Positions 40,887 to 51,900 of a stretch of DNA of 64,000 nt are shown piece after piece (positions within the stretch are counted from its first letter, which is position 1; each line of letters begins with the position of its first letter). Both the position numbers and the translations under genes were made by a program. The notes under the pieces were generated by a model. That model saw only the letters and a program-made list of their open reading frames with translations, made no database searches and was not told the origin of the DNA. The stretch is taken from NCBI GenBank assembly GCA_001839685.1, contig MLAK01000560.1, positions 162,534 through 226,533 of the forward strand, given 5' to 3'. Origin of the DNA: Tritrichomonas foetus. Taxonomy: Eukaryota; Parabasalia; Tritrichomonadida; Tritrichomonadidae.

Positions 40887-42536
40887 ATGTCCTGGAACAA
40901 CAATACGACATGGAATAATCAGAATAATCAAGGAGGAAACCAATGGAACACTACAGGATTTGGAAATAGCGGAGGTTTTGGTTTTGGATCCACAGGCACA
41001 GCTCAATCTCAAGTTTCAGGAGGATACTCGAAAACGAAAAACGCCACGTTCGGCGCTCAACAGCAAGTTGGAGGCTGGGGTCAAACCGCTCAAGTCTCAA
41101 GTTTCGGAGGAACCGGCGCATTTGGAACGGGTGGATTAGGAGGCGGCGCATTTGGAACAGGCGGATACAACTACGGAGCAAACGCAGGCCAAAGAACTGG
41201 AACAGTGGGCTTTGGAAATAAGACCGGGTTTGGCACTGGTCAGAAGACAGGGTTTGGAACAAGCGGTTTTGGAACAAGCGGTTTTGGGACAGGCGGTTTT
41301 GGAACAGGCGGTTTTGGGACAGGTGGATTTGGAACAGGCGGATTTGGGTATAATCAGCCTCCTCCAAAGCCTCCAGTTCCAATTTCCACTTTAGGCTTTC
41401 CATTCACAAGCACGGAAAAGCAAGATCATCAACCAAATGGTGCCAAAAAAACATACAAAGTTTATCATATCAACATTCTTGAAATGTTTTCTCAATATAC
41501 AACCGAAGAATTGAGATACTTTGATTACCTTTCAAACGGAGCAATTCCGAATCCACAGCAGCCGCAAATGCCAATCATGGGACAACAACAAGGAACTGGA
41601 ATGAACACAACTGGAACAACTTTCCAATATGGACAACAAAAGCAATCATCTGTACAACCAGTAAAAGTTGATTGGTCGGAAGTTCCTAAAGAAATATGGG
41701 GACAAATTCCTGCCCTTCCAGAGGCCAAGCAACAGCAGCCGTACGGAGCACTTTCACCTACACAATTAGATGTATCATCAAGTTTATCTTCAGAAAACCC
41801 AGCAGCAAACGAATTAAAAGTGTTCGAAAGCGTAAAATTGAAAGGTTTCAAAAAGAATGAAACATTATTTTCCAAAGTTAAAAAAGCTGGAGATTCTTTT
41901 GATATTTCCCTTACACCAGGAATAACCCGATTAACACCTCTAGAAATACAATACGAAAATGCACGAGGATCAATCTCACCCGGTATAAATTCACTGAGAT
42001 CTCCAACTTCTTCAAAATCTCCTCGATCGCCAAGCTCATCAGCATCAACAAGTCGCCGCTCATCATCAATCAATTCAATGTCATCAAGCAAGACTGATTT
42101 CAATCCTAGTCAATTCAATTTTATTCCAGACATTTTGTATCCAAAAGAAAAAATAATGTCCGAAAATATGAAATACTGCCTCACCAAAGTGACAAATTTG
42201 AAAATCACAAAAGACAACGCATCAATAACATTCCCGCAAGAAATTGACATAAAGGATTTGGATCCAGCAAATTCCGTTAAAATAGAAAACATTGATCATC
42301 AAAAACTTATGTTTGATTTTTATCTTCACTCAGAATCTAATATCGCCCAAGATTTGAATGTTCCAACTATTGTTACACTGACGATTGAACAATCACAAGT
42401 AAACGTTAATTTCAAATTCTGTCCAAAAGATGGAAAGGAAATTCAAGTAATTAAATCTGTTGACAGCGCAGTAGCTTTTGCGTACGTGCCTTCACTTGAC
42501 TACTATCCAATCACAGTAGAATGGGGGAACGAATGA
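40887..42536 (+). CDS. Nup98-like FG nucleoporin with degenerate autoproteolytic domain
   Basis: A 549-residue nuclear pore protein. The first 155 residues are an FG-repeat region (many GFG and GFGTG units) that should form the permeability barrier and bind transport receptors. Residues 172-216 (FPFTSTEKQD to ELRYFDYLSNG) look like the GLEBS motif of Nup98 that binds Gle2/Rae1, including the typical EELR-x-x-DY ending. A Ser/Arg-rich linker follows. Residues of about 412-549 resemble the Nup98 autopeptidase domain: NASITFPQEIDIKDLDP matches the conserved FPGEV region, and AFAYVPSLDYY precedes the end. The protein stops at VEWGNE, so the HF-S cleavage site and the Nup96 part are absent. It would be a Nup98 that is not made by autocleavage. 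Confidence 0.85.
   Translation: MSWNNNTTWNNQNNQGGNQWNTTGFGNSGGFGFGSTGTAQSQVSGGYSKTKNATFGAQQQVGGWGQTAQVSSFGGTGAFGTGGLGGGAFGTGGYNYGANAGQRTGTVGFGNKTGFGTGQKTGFGTSGFGTSGFGTGGFGTGGFGTGGFGTGGFGYNQPPPKPPVPISTLGFPFTSTEKQDHQPNGAKKTYKVYHINILEMFSQYTTEELRYFDYLSNGAIPNPQQPQMPIMGQQQGTGMNTTGTTFQYGQQKQSSVQPVKVDWSEVPKEIWGQIPALPEAKQQQPYGALSPTQLDVSSSLSSENPAANELKVFESVKLKGFKKNETLFSKVKKAGDSFDISLTPGITRLTPLEIQYENARGSISPGINSLRSPTSSKSPRSPSSSASTSRRSSSINSMSSSKTDFNPSQFNFIPDILYPKEKIMSENMKYCLTKVTNLKITKDNASITFPQEIDIKDLDPANSVKIENIDHQKLMFDFYLHSESNIAQDLNVPTIVTLTIEQSQVNVNFKFCPKDGKEIQVIKSVDSAVAFAYVPSLDYYPITVEWGNE
41250..41348 (+). repeat. 15-bp tandem repeats encoding GFGTG/GFGTS
   Basis: Six full copies and one partial copy of a 15-base unit (GGTTTTGGAACAGGC and variants) inside the FG region. 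They are nearly identical, which implies recent expansion. Confidence 0.9.
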
Positions 42537-43006
42537 GAAGCTATTTTTAATCGATAGAATTTCCAAAATATAAATAAATTGTGATCAAATTGATAAATTG
42601 TTTAAGCACAGTTTTTTTCTCTTTTTAATATAATTTTTGGTTTTCCCTTTGTTTTCACTTTATATTATCCTTTTAATGCGGCGAGAAAGATGTGAAAATT
42701 TTCACCAAGATATTCGGAGTAGGCATATTTATGTTAGATCTACTAAATATTCGATTTTTTCGTATAGACAAACTAGTGTTAATGAAAATGTTATTATAAA
42801 AATATGATAATGATACTCACATTTAGAAATATCATTGATTTCATTCGGTAAAATTTCATGGCCATATAAAGTAAAGAAAAAGTTAATTTTTTCACAAAAA
42901 ATAATTTATTCGCACATTCAAAGTTAACTTTTAATGTTGACCTTGAAATGTTTCACGGTAAAAATGGTCCTACTATACTTTCATATACAGAAAATTTGAA
43001 TGAAGC
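42537..43006. other. intergenic, no gene seen
   Basis: AT-rich spacer before the kinase gene. A TCATATAC about 25 bases before the ATG is a weak initiator candidate. Confidence 0.5.
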
Positions 43007-44050
43007 ATGAATAGAAAAAGTTATCAAATAATGATTCTTTCTGAAGGAGTTTCTATGGATGAGCAAATCGAACGTATTAAAGAGGTTCTTAGTAATCGAG
43101 GCTATCAACTATTAAGCACAATTGGAAGTGGCTCATATGCAACAGCTTTTACAATCAAGTCATTACGCTATGACACAGTTTTTGTCGCCAAAGTTATATA
43201 TAATAAAGAAAAAGACGCATCGACTTTAAACGAGGCATACCAAGCTGAAATGTTAACACTTTTGTCATTGAATCATCCATTTGTTATTCATTTATACGAA
43301 TACTTTACCGATAATAATATGTTGTATATTATTCTTGAATATTGCGAGCGAGGAAGCCTCATGAATATGATTCGAAAAAATGGGCCGATAAATCCAATCA
43401 ATCTTAAAGAATTCTGCCATCAGATTCTAAAAGGGCTTCAATACATCCATTCACAAAATATTGCTCATCGTGACATCAAGCCGGACAACATTTTTGTTAC
43501 CTATAAAAACACAGTAAAAATTGCAGATTTTGGGTTTTCACAATATGTCGAAACTGGTCAAAAAATTGACGATTGTCGTGGATCAATTGCTTATTGCTCA
43601 CCTGAAATTTTGAAGAAAGCTGTTTTTGATCCATTCAAAGCTGATATTTGGGCACTTGGTGTTACTTTTTATGTTATGGCGACTGGAAAAGCTCCTTTCA
43701 CTGGAAATACACCAAACGCACTACGTCACTCAATTGAAATGGGTATCTTTTTAATGCCATCAAATATAGACGAGTCTTTTGCTGATATGATAAAGAAAAT
43801 GATTGTTATTGATCCAGCAAGAAGACTCACGCCAAACCAACTTCTCGAACATGACTACTTCAAATCTGAAAAAAGGGGACCCCTGTCTTATGGATTTGTT
43901 CTTGCTGATGTTGCCATCCTTGGAAAAAGCTCAAAAGTTAATTCAACCCAAACTTGTGTCAAGAATGGACTGATGAAATATCCAACTCGACTTACTACCC
44001 GTTCAAGAAGGAGCACAAACTTCACTTTTCCTTCAGTCTTTAAAGACTGA
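43007..44050 (+). CDS. CAMK-like serine/threonine protein kinase
   Basis: A 347-residue kinase with a catalytic domain at about 33-283. The glycine loop is GSGSYATA (40-47), the ATP lysine is K62 in VAKVI, the catalytic loop is HRDIKPDN (154-161), DFG is at 174-176 and the APE motif is present as SPE (198-200). DIWALGVTFYVMATGKAPF follows. All catalytic residues are in place, so it should be active. The C-terminal 60 residues are basic (TRLTTRSRRS) with no domain. Two in-frame Met codons (residues 9 and 17) lie between this ATG and the kinase domain. MDEQIERIKEVL at 17 is a plausible alternative start. Confidence 0.92.
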   Translation: MNRKSYQIMILSEGVSMDEQIERIKEVLSNRGYQLLSTIGSGSYATAFTIKSLRYDTVFVAKVIYNKEKDASTLNEAYQAEMLTLLSLNHPFVIHLYEYFTDNNMLYIILEYCERGSLMNMIRKNGPINPINLKEFCHQILKGLQYIHSQNIAHRDIKPDNIFVTYKNTVKIADFGFSQYVETGQKIDDCRGSIAYCSPEILKKAVFDPFKADIWALGVTFYVMATGKAPFTGNTPNALRHSIEMGIFLMPSNIDESFADMIKKMIVIDPARRLTPNQLLEHDYFKSEKRGPLSYGFVLADVAILGKSSKVNSTQTCVKNGLMKYPTRLTTRSRRSTNFTFPSVFKD

Positions 44051-44680
44051 TGATTTCATACAGTTCTATTCTTAATGACTGGAGAACGAATTTATACAAA
44101 ATTAGTATCAATCCCATTGCTTCTCAAAAAAATCTAGATTTTTTTGATTTTTGTTTCCTAGTATTTGCATTGATGATGATGTTATGAATGGAAATGTCAT
44201 TCTTATTTAATATTTAGGGAAATGAAAAATGAAAAATGTTATGTAAGACTTTGGAAAGAAGACTTTGTTTGCAGATGTGCAAATTTGTAATGTGATAGAA
44301 ATTGAGTGAAGCAGAGAAATCTCTTTCCAAATAATGTGAAATATAATACACCTTATTTTTATACCAAACTAAAATCGTGATCATTTTGGTATTTTTTTGA
44401 ACCGAATATTTTGGGAAATTATCACATTGGTGAGTTGAGCCTATTTAATTTTCTTTACAATTTTGAAAGAATATTGAAAACTATTTCTTAAATCATTCTT
44501 GAAATAAGATAAAAAATGAAAAGAGAGAGATATTAGTTTATAAGTCACAGTGGAGCTTGCCACAGTGATAAGATATTTAAATTTATGTGAATGAAATCTC
44601 GATAATTGTTTTGGTTAATTGGCTGGCAAATGTCAATCAATTTTTCTAAAGAAAACTTTTTCTATTTGGCCGGCCAAAAG
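44051..44680. other. intergenic, no gene seen
   Basis: AT-rich spacer. CACAGTGGAGCTTGCCACAGTG near 44547 contains two copies of CACAGTG. No RNA gene is recognised. Confidence 0.45.
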
Positions 44681-44690
44681 TCACTTTAAT
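44681..44690 (+). promoter_or_regulatory. initiator-like TCACTTTAAT
   Basis: TCACTTTAAT lies 18 bases before the ATG of the PDI-like gene and is a good match to the trichomonad initiator. Confidence 0.5.
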
Positions 44691-44698
44691 TCCATATA

Positions 44699-45715
44699 AT
44701 GTTTTTCTTGTTTTTCGCCTACTCGAACTGTTATACCTTTGGATCGGGAATTAAGGAACTCAATTCTAAAAATTGGTACACAGAAATCCAGCAAAGATCG
44801 AATCTTACAGTTTATGTCGTAATGTTCCACGGACAGCATTGCCCTGCATGCCAGATGGCATATCCCAATTTCGTCGAAGCAGCAAAAAGTGCCACATCAA
44901 CCATCAAATTCGGTGAAGTCGACACTTCCAGAGAATATAATCTTGCAAGCCAATTTCAAATCCGCGGCATCCCAACTTTCATCGTCTTTCATCCAAACGG
45001 AGAATCGCCTTATAACGGAGATCGTTCGGCCCGATCGTTCCTCAATTCGGCATATAAATATGTTCCAAATCTCGCGGAGACGGTTGATGAGACCTGGACC
45101 GAAATGAACAAGACCGTCATACTTTTCTCAGACAAGAAAACCGTCCCACCGCTTTGGAAAGCTGTTTCTTGTCATTTCCATAATAAATCTGTAAAAATCG
45201 GATTTTCTGACGATGAAAAAATTCGAGCGCTTTTCAAAATTACTGCCGTTCCAACCATTTTAATGACACATAATGATACTCATTACGTTTACAATGGAAA
45301 AAACTCATTCCCAGAAATTAGAAAAGGTGTTGTCGACTTTTTCAATGGTAAAATTAAACCGCCAGCACCAAAGACGCCAATTCCGGTGGTTATTTCACCT
45401 CTTGAAGATGAAGAGCAATTTGCGAATATATGTAAAGGAAAAGGTTCATATTGTGTAATCATAGGCGCAGAGGAAGCATCAGCCACATTCAGAGAAGTAG
45501 CTCGCAGGTACAGAAATGATCCATTCAAGTTTTTAACATGCGGTGAAAAGTGTCCAATCGAATATGCCAAGAAAGGATTCATAATTGTCCATCCAAAGAG
45601 AGAAGCAGCGATAAGGATAAATGAAGAAGGAGAATTGCGTGCTGGACTTGATAGGGTAATCGGTGGAGATGCGAGATTTACTCCTATCTCAAAACTCACA
45701 GAGAATGAATTATAA
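44699..45715 (+). CDS. PDI-like thioredoxin-fold protein
   Basis: A 338-residue protein likely to act in disulfide formation in the endoplasmic reticulum. The N-terminus MFFLFFAYSNCYTFG is a short hydrophobic signal peptide. The first thioredoxin domain (about 15-125) has the active site CPAC at 48-51 (in GQHCPACQMAYP) and the cis-proline in RGIPTF at P92. CPAC is less common than the CGHC of classical PDI but is redox-competent in principle. A second thioredoxin-like domain (about 135-215) has the cis-proline (TAVPTIL) but no active-site cysteine pair. The C-terminal part contains several cysteines. The protein ends KLTENEL, which may be a variant ER-retention tail of the KDEL type. Confidence 0.88.
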   Translation: MFFLFFAYSNCYTFGSGIKELNSKNWYTEIQQRSNLTVYVVMFHGQHCPACQMAYPNFVEAAKSATSTIKFGEVDTSREYNLASQFQIRGIPTFIVFHPNGESPYNGDRSARSFLNSAYKYVPNLAETVDETWTEMNKTVILFSDKKTVPPLWKAVSCHFHNKSVKIGFSDDEKIRALFKITAVPTILMTHNDTHYVYNGKNSFPEIRKGVVDFFNGKIKPPAPKTPIPVVISPLEDEEQFANICKGKGSYCVIIGAEEASATFREVARRYRNDPFKFLTCGEKCPIEYAKKGFIIVHPKREAAIRINEEGELRAGLDRVIGGDARFTPISKLTENEL

Positions 45716-45849
45716 TATTTAAATAATAAAGGAAAAATGTTAACAATTTAATTTTTATTATTAAAAATCAAGATGAGTTTCGAAATAAGCCTATTCAAAG
45801 GAAGCAATTTTTAGATAACTGATGGAACAAAAGAAAATGTTTTTCGAAA

Positions 45850-45921
45850 TCCTTCGTCGTTCATCGGTTAGGATACGTGGTTTTCATCCACGGGAGCGGG
45901 GTTCGACTCCCCGCGTCGGAG
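45850..45921 (+). tRNA. tRNA-Glu (anticodon TTC)
   Basis: A 72-base cloverleaf. The anticodon stem-loop is GTGG-TTTTCAT-CCAC with anticodon TTC, which reads GAA (Glu). The T arm CGGGG-TTCGACT-CCCCG contains a perfect B box (GGTTCGACTCC), and the D arm GTTCATCGGTTAGGATAC contains an A-box-like sequence. The acceptor stem pairs TCCTTCG with CGTCGGA, leaving mismatches at pairs 4-69 and 5-68, which is unusual. The discriminator base is G. The 3' 16 bases form part of the target-site duplication of the retroelement that starts two bases downstream. T-runs immediately follow and can act as a Pol III terminator. Confidence 0.92.
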
Positions 45922-45923
45922 AA
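45906..45923 (+). repeat. left target-site duplication of retroelement (18 bp)
   Basis: The sequence ACTCCCCGCGTCGGAGAA, comprising the 3' half of the tRNA-Glu T arm, the acceptor stem and two further bases, is repeated exactly at 52473-52490. Confidence 0.93.
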
Positions 45924-45955
45924 ATTTTTTCGTTTTTTTGCAGGAGCCTTTTTAC

Positions 45956-48900
45956 ATGGATATACCTACATATTCTGAATCTACTCCAGACAAGCTTTCT
46001 AATGATGCTATTCTCACCGAATTTCGTGATATTTTTTCAATCGAATCTCCAATATCATACGAGACATCTCACACTTCAGAACAAATACAACTATTCTCAG
46101 ACTCGCTGTCACCTAATCTATCTATTACACCGAGCGTTCAAACTAAACTACATTCGCTTCCCAGTTTTTCAGTTGATGCAGATTCGCAATCGTCCGACAG
46201 CCTTCTAAGTCCGCCAAATTACTTCCAAGACCGAATTTTCAACAACATGGAGTACAATATCATCGAAAATCCGCGACTTTCACCCACTGATATATATCTC
46301 GAGATTCAACATTGGGCCGGGAACTTTAAAATTAACAGAGATACTGGGCTTTTCTTAAGAGACTGCGATATCGATGATATTAATTACGATGGTCTCTTAT
46401 TTTTGGACGAAAAAGATATGGGTTTAGATAGTACTGATGAAGCTGAATCAGATAGCGGTGCGGCCATAATTGCATTCAATATTACGGATAGTTTTGTCTC
46501 TCAATTTGACTCAGATCTCCCTAATGATATGATATTCACGAATGATGATTCCTGTTCCTCTGGTCTATGCTCACTAGACNTTNCTTCTCGACTCCTTAAT
46601 ATCTCAAATGATGCTACACATGATGACTTAGAGAATAGTGACAACCAGAAAGATATTTCATTTAATGTTTTTTTACCACCTACAAATTCTACTTCTCTTC
46701 CCCCCATAGAGAACTGTAATCCAAGTAGGTCTATTTATGTTACAGATTTTAATACAAATGATATTGAAAATTCTGAAATCAATAATAATATTAATAATTC
46801 AAATTCATTTTGTAAAGATAAACAAATTTTATCAATAGATTTTACTAATTCATCACAAACTGTTACATCTAAAATCATTGAAGAGACTAATGATAATTCG
46901 AATGATGATATCGTTCCAGTCAATACTACTTCGAACAATATCAGTTCAGTGACTAGTTCAAATACTCCAGTTGACGATTCTCCGGAGATTAAGAATGAGG
47001 ATATTCACCCAACTTCTGGAACATTACCTATAGTCGAGTTTCCTCTTGATGAGGATGATTCACTCAATCCTTTTCCACATAATCGAAATACTTCTGCAAA
47101 CAGTGCTCTTCAAAAGATTCATGATGAATTTCAACAGAAACTACAATGTTATGATCAACAGAACATGTTAATGCTTTTACTTCTTTACCAAAATCAGCAA
47201 ATGAATGAAAGCAATAAATGTGAACTTAATCAACAGATAAATCATATGTTGTCAATAATTGACAACCAAAACGCACAAATCCAATCAATGCATTATATGT
47301 TTTCCCAGGTGATGGAACACAATCTTAATCATTTGGTTACTCAGCAGAACCATATTGCTCATGTCGGGTGCAACAGTGTTCTAGATCATCGGCTAACATG
47401 TAATAAAGCTATGGATGATGTAAGCACTCGACTACGATCAGAGTTTAACGACATCATCCTCAACCAATTAAACTTTCAAAATCGTGTTATTGAGAACTGT
47501 TTCTTTACTCTTTCACAAACAGTCCAGACTCTTCTAAATCAATCTCAACATCCAATATCTACTCCACATCTTAATAACAAAGTGAACTGTGACAGCAACT
47601 GCATGCTGAGCTATGCCCCCCAGGAGAACATGCTCTGTTCCTGTGTCACTAATGTGTCTAATCCGCAAGTTCCTATTTGTTCACATAATGAACAGCATTC
47701 CACACAAACTTCTGATGGTATCATCGTCTCCCACAATGTGCATGGTTCAGATGACAATTCATTTCGTTCCAATCCCAACTCCCCGTCAGGGTCAAGCGAG
47801 GATGGATCTCCTCCTAATCCTTTACCCCCTGATGATAGTGAGCCCTCCCAAGAGGATAACCAGACCCAACTCAAACAGAAGATTTATTCACAGCTCAGCT
47901 CTGTGAATTCTGTTGAAGAGCTTAACAGCCTAATTCACACTTGGATCGAAGAAGATATAATTGACACATCTCTCAATGAAGATGATGACCTTCTTATGGG
48001 GATGTATAAAACAAGAAACTATGTTTTTGGAGGTAAATTTGCATGTCCGCATGCAAACTGCTTTTGCTCTGTCAATACTGCCGCTAAAAGGAAGACACAT
48101 ATTTTGGAGAAGCATGACAATAGGAACATCAACCCACAAATCAGCATTCTAAACGCTATTCTTGAGACGAAATTAGTGTTTAAATGTAATAACATCAAAC
48201 TCATCCCATTCTTTTGCATGGAGAGAGATTGTGGTGCATTGTTCGAAGACGGAGAGAGCTTACGCAACCACATTACCAACGTCCATCGCAGCAACTCATC
48301 CCTGACTACCAAATTTGGATGGTTTTGGGGGCAGTTGATCGGTATTGCCAGGAGCAATAATTATGCACCTGGAATTCATAATTTTACTGCAGAAAGATTA
48401 TTATACTGTTGCAAACAGAACGACTGCTTTCGGACATCGAGGGCTGCAATTTCCTCTCATATCGCTCAGTCCACGCGCCCAGACCACTCCAATGCTAGGG
48501 TGGCTGGCTTCGGCTCCTATGTCATACAATCGAATCTTATTGTGACCAATGAAGATATTGATGCAACTCAAGAAGCAAGCGAGATAGAACATCGTTCCGC
48601 TCCGGGTACTGATGTATCGGATGATGGTGAAAGGTTACATGACGAAGCTATATGTAGTGAAGAAGATCACAATGAAGGAACTCATAACGTCTCCCTTCGC
48701 TCGGATTCAGCTAGATCATCAAATGTAACTGGGATCGCTCCATCTTTTGATGAAGATGAATCCGATGTGCTTAGGACTAATGACGCTGGTCCGGATGCTT
48801 CATCGCGTCTTGGGGATGCGGTACAGAGAAGGAATAAGGCACTTCGTTGGAGGATGAAATATAAAATATTAGAAGAGAGTGGTATCAGTACTCCATATCT

Positions 48901-51900
48901 CAACAAAGCGTTTAGATCACGTGTGAAGAAAGGGTTAAGCGATTTGTACAAGAACAAGATTATTCCGCTGTTGGAAAGTTACTTTCCTTCCAATGAAACG
49001 GAAGATTGCTGGTTCCAATTTGAAGGTGCTCTCTTCAAAGCCACACACATTTTAGCGAAACATACCTTACATTCAATTGGCAAACCGAAAGAAGCACTTT
49101 CTAAGAAACCACGACTTGTTAAAGACTACATTAAGATTCTCAATACCGCTGCACAACATAACAAAGACATCAACTCAGCTGTGAAACTGACTAAGTTCAT
49201 TCGGGAATACGATTCCTTGTTGAAGGCTAACACCGATAATGAGACTACTCGAAATTCACTCGGTCGACTTGAGGACATTATCATTCATGTTGCTGGCAGT
49301 TGCAATGATGAAATCTTGAGGCACTTTGGAGTCGGTGATTCACCTGACACACTAAGAGGTTTCGTCAGTCAATCGGAGGAGTGGAGGTCCAAGGCCCTTG
49401 AATGGCTCACAGATTATGCTAACCACCTCATGAACCTCAAAAGTGAGAAGATCACAAAGCATGAAATTAAAAGATGTCAAGAGCTTTACGATGATAGTCC
49501 CCGTAAAGCTATGCAAAGATACGTTTGGCCAGATGCATATCCATTTTGCGATATTGACATTCGCAATGTTGAAGAACATTTCACTAACGATTGGTCATTT
49601 TCTCCACAATTTCAAGAAGCTGATCATGACTCAGTATGGCATCTGGATCGCATCATCGATGAGGAGGATATGAAACAATTCTGGATCGACTTTATTGATG
49701 AGAAGGAGATCATGAAGATTGTTCAAGATAGAAATCCAGCCTCGTCACATGGATCGGATGCTCTTTCAAATGCTGTTCTTTCTCTGGAACCAAAACACGC
49801 TGTGAAATTCATACTTATCTTGTTGAAAGCAATTAAATGTACAAAGAGAACACCAGATAACTGGAAGCACAATAAGACCATTCTCTTGTTCAAGAAGAAT
49901 GATTCTTCAAAGATTAATAATTGGAGACCGATTACTGTCACATCGGTGATTTACAGGACTGTCATGTCCCATATCGCACAATGTTTCCAGAAGCTCAATG
50001 ATCGCTGTACATATATTTCACCTGAGCAAAAAGGGTTCAGGCATCTTGTCAATGGATGCTTTAATCACACTGCTGCAGTTAATGAACTAATGAGGCATTG
50101 TTATCGTTCAGGGCAAGATTTCCTTGCAGCTACACTTGATCTTTCAAATGCTTTCGGCTCAATCAACCATCGTCTAATCTTTTCGACGATGCAACAGATG
50201 GGATTCGACAATGCGATTGTTACAATCATTAAGGATTTCTATAAGGGCACGGATTCGGTGATTTCTACACATCGTGGTCGTACAAAACCTATCAGGATAC
50301 GGCGAGGTGTCAAGCAAGGTTGTCCGTTGTCGCCGATCTTGTTTGATATCGCAATTGAGCCATTGGTCAGATATGTTAAGAAGAAATCAATTAGATATGG
50401 AATTATTACCTCAAACTCGACTACTACAATCCATTCCGCCATCCAAGCTTACGCAGACGATATTGTATTGCTCAGTAATTCGGAAGAGGGATTACAACGC
50501 TTGCTGGATGTTGTTTCAGAGTTCTCAGGCTTCTCTTGTATTGGTGTTAATCCAAGTAAATGCGCTATTACTTCTTATATTCGACAGAATCGGAGCAGAG
50601 TACGTTCTGCTTTCCCTTTCTCAATTCATGATGAGGAGATTCCTCACATTGACATAAATGAGTTCAAGGAATACCTTGGCGCTCCGATTGCGAGATCACA
50701 TGTCGTTAACCTCTTACATACTGACAGGTTGGTCGAGGAGTTGACCAACAAGATCAACTTAATTTTTAAGTCGCCTCTTCGAATAAATCAAAAGGTTGAC
50801 GCTCTGAAAAGATTTGTCATTCCTTCTATGGACTTCGAGATGCTGACAAATTCATTTAGAGCGAATGACATGATCAAACTCGATAAACTCATTCGTTCTC
50901 TGGTAAACAAACATATCAAACAGTTATCCACTCCTATACCCTTCTTTCACACTTCTTGGAGGGATGGGGGACTTGGCATTCAATCTCTACATGAACGTCT
51001 CTACGCATTTCGGCTTAAGCAGTGCGGTGAAGTCTTAACGTCCACTGATAACCATACAAAACAACTTTTCTCAATATGGTTGGAAGAGGAGGAGAGGCTT
51101 CGCAACATTGCCAAGGCAGATGATGACGATGTTTCCACGTTCCTTGACTGGAAGGTTAAATCGGATGGCTCGCTGGATCAATCCCATAACGGAACAGATT
51201 GTATTTTCATCAGAGCTTTTAAGGCAACACGAAAACTTCGCTTAGAGCTGCATATTAGTGAAGATGGAGATATAATTATTTCCAACGCGGATAACAAAGA
51301 GAAATTTACTGTACATTCAAAATGTGTGATGCGAAAAATTGTGCAGATCCTTTACAAACGCTGGCACTCCAAGCTGGTGTCAATGAAGATGAAAGGCCAT
51401 ACATTCACTACACTCTACAACAACAAGATTAGCAATTTTTACTTCTCTCCGAGCCCTCCGAATGTTAATGACAACTTGTTATCTTTTACTATTGCTGCCA
51501 GATGTAACAATCTCCCCACTGGTGAGGTAATCTCACATAATAATGAAACTCCCGAGTGCAGACTATGCAACAAACAACTTAAAGATACTCTTGCTCACAG
51601 ACTTAATAATTGTGACCCAAAGAAATCGAAGTATACAATTCGACACAACAAGGTAGTGCAAGAAGTTATGGCATCTCTAAAGAAGGCTTCTCGAATTCAG
51701 TTTGTATTTCATGAAAATACTACGATCTCACTCAGGGGTGCTCCACAGCTTCCTCCTAGCGTTCGAAACCTCAGACCAGACCTTTGGTTTGTTAATCCTG
51801 CTAATGGCGTGTTGAACATTGTGGAGGTCACTGTTCCTTATGGACAGATGGATGACAGAACAGATTGTGATCCCCAATCGACTTTAAAGCTGCGTATGGA

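Noticed and set aside
40951..41403. 150-codon ORF on - with repeated RLFQN units
   Set aside because: Antisense shadow of the GFGTG repeat region of the nucleoporin gene.
45822..46208. 128-codon ORF across the tRNA-Glu gene and retroelement 5' end
   Set aside because: It lies in another frame over the tRNA and the start of the element ORF; its protein is only a shadow translation.
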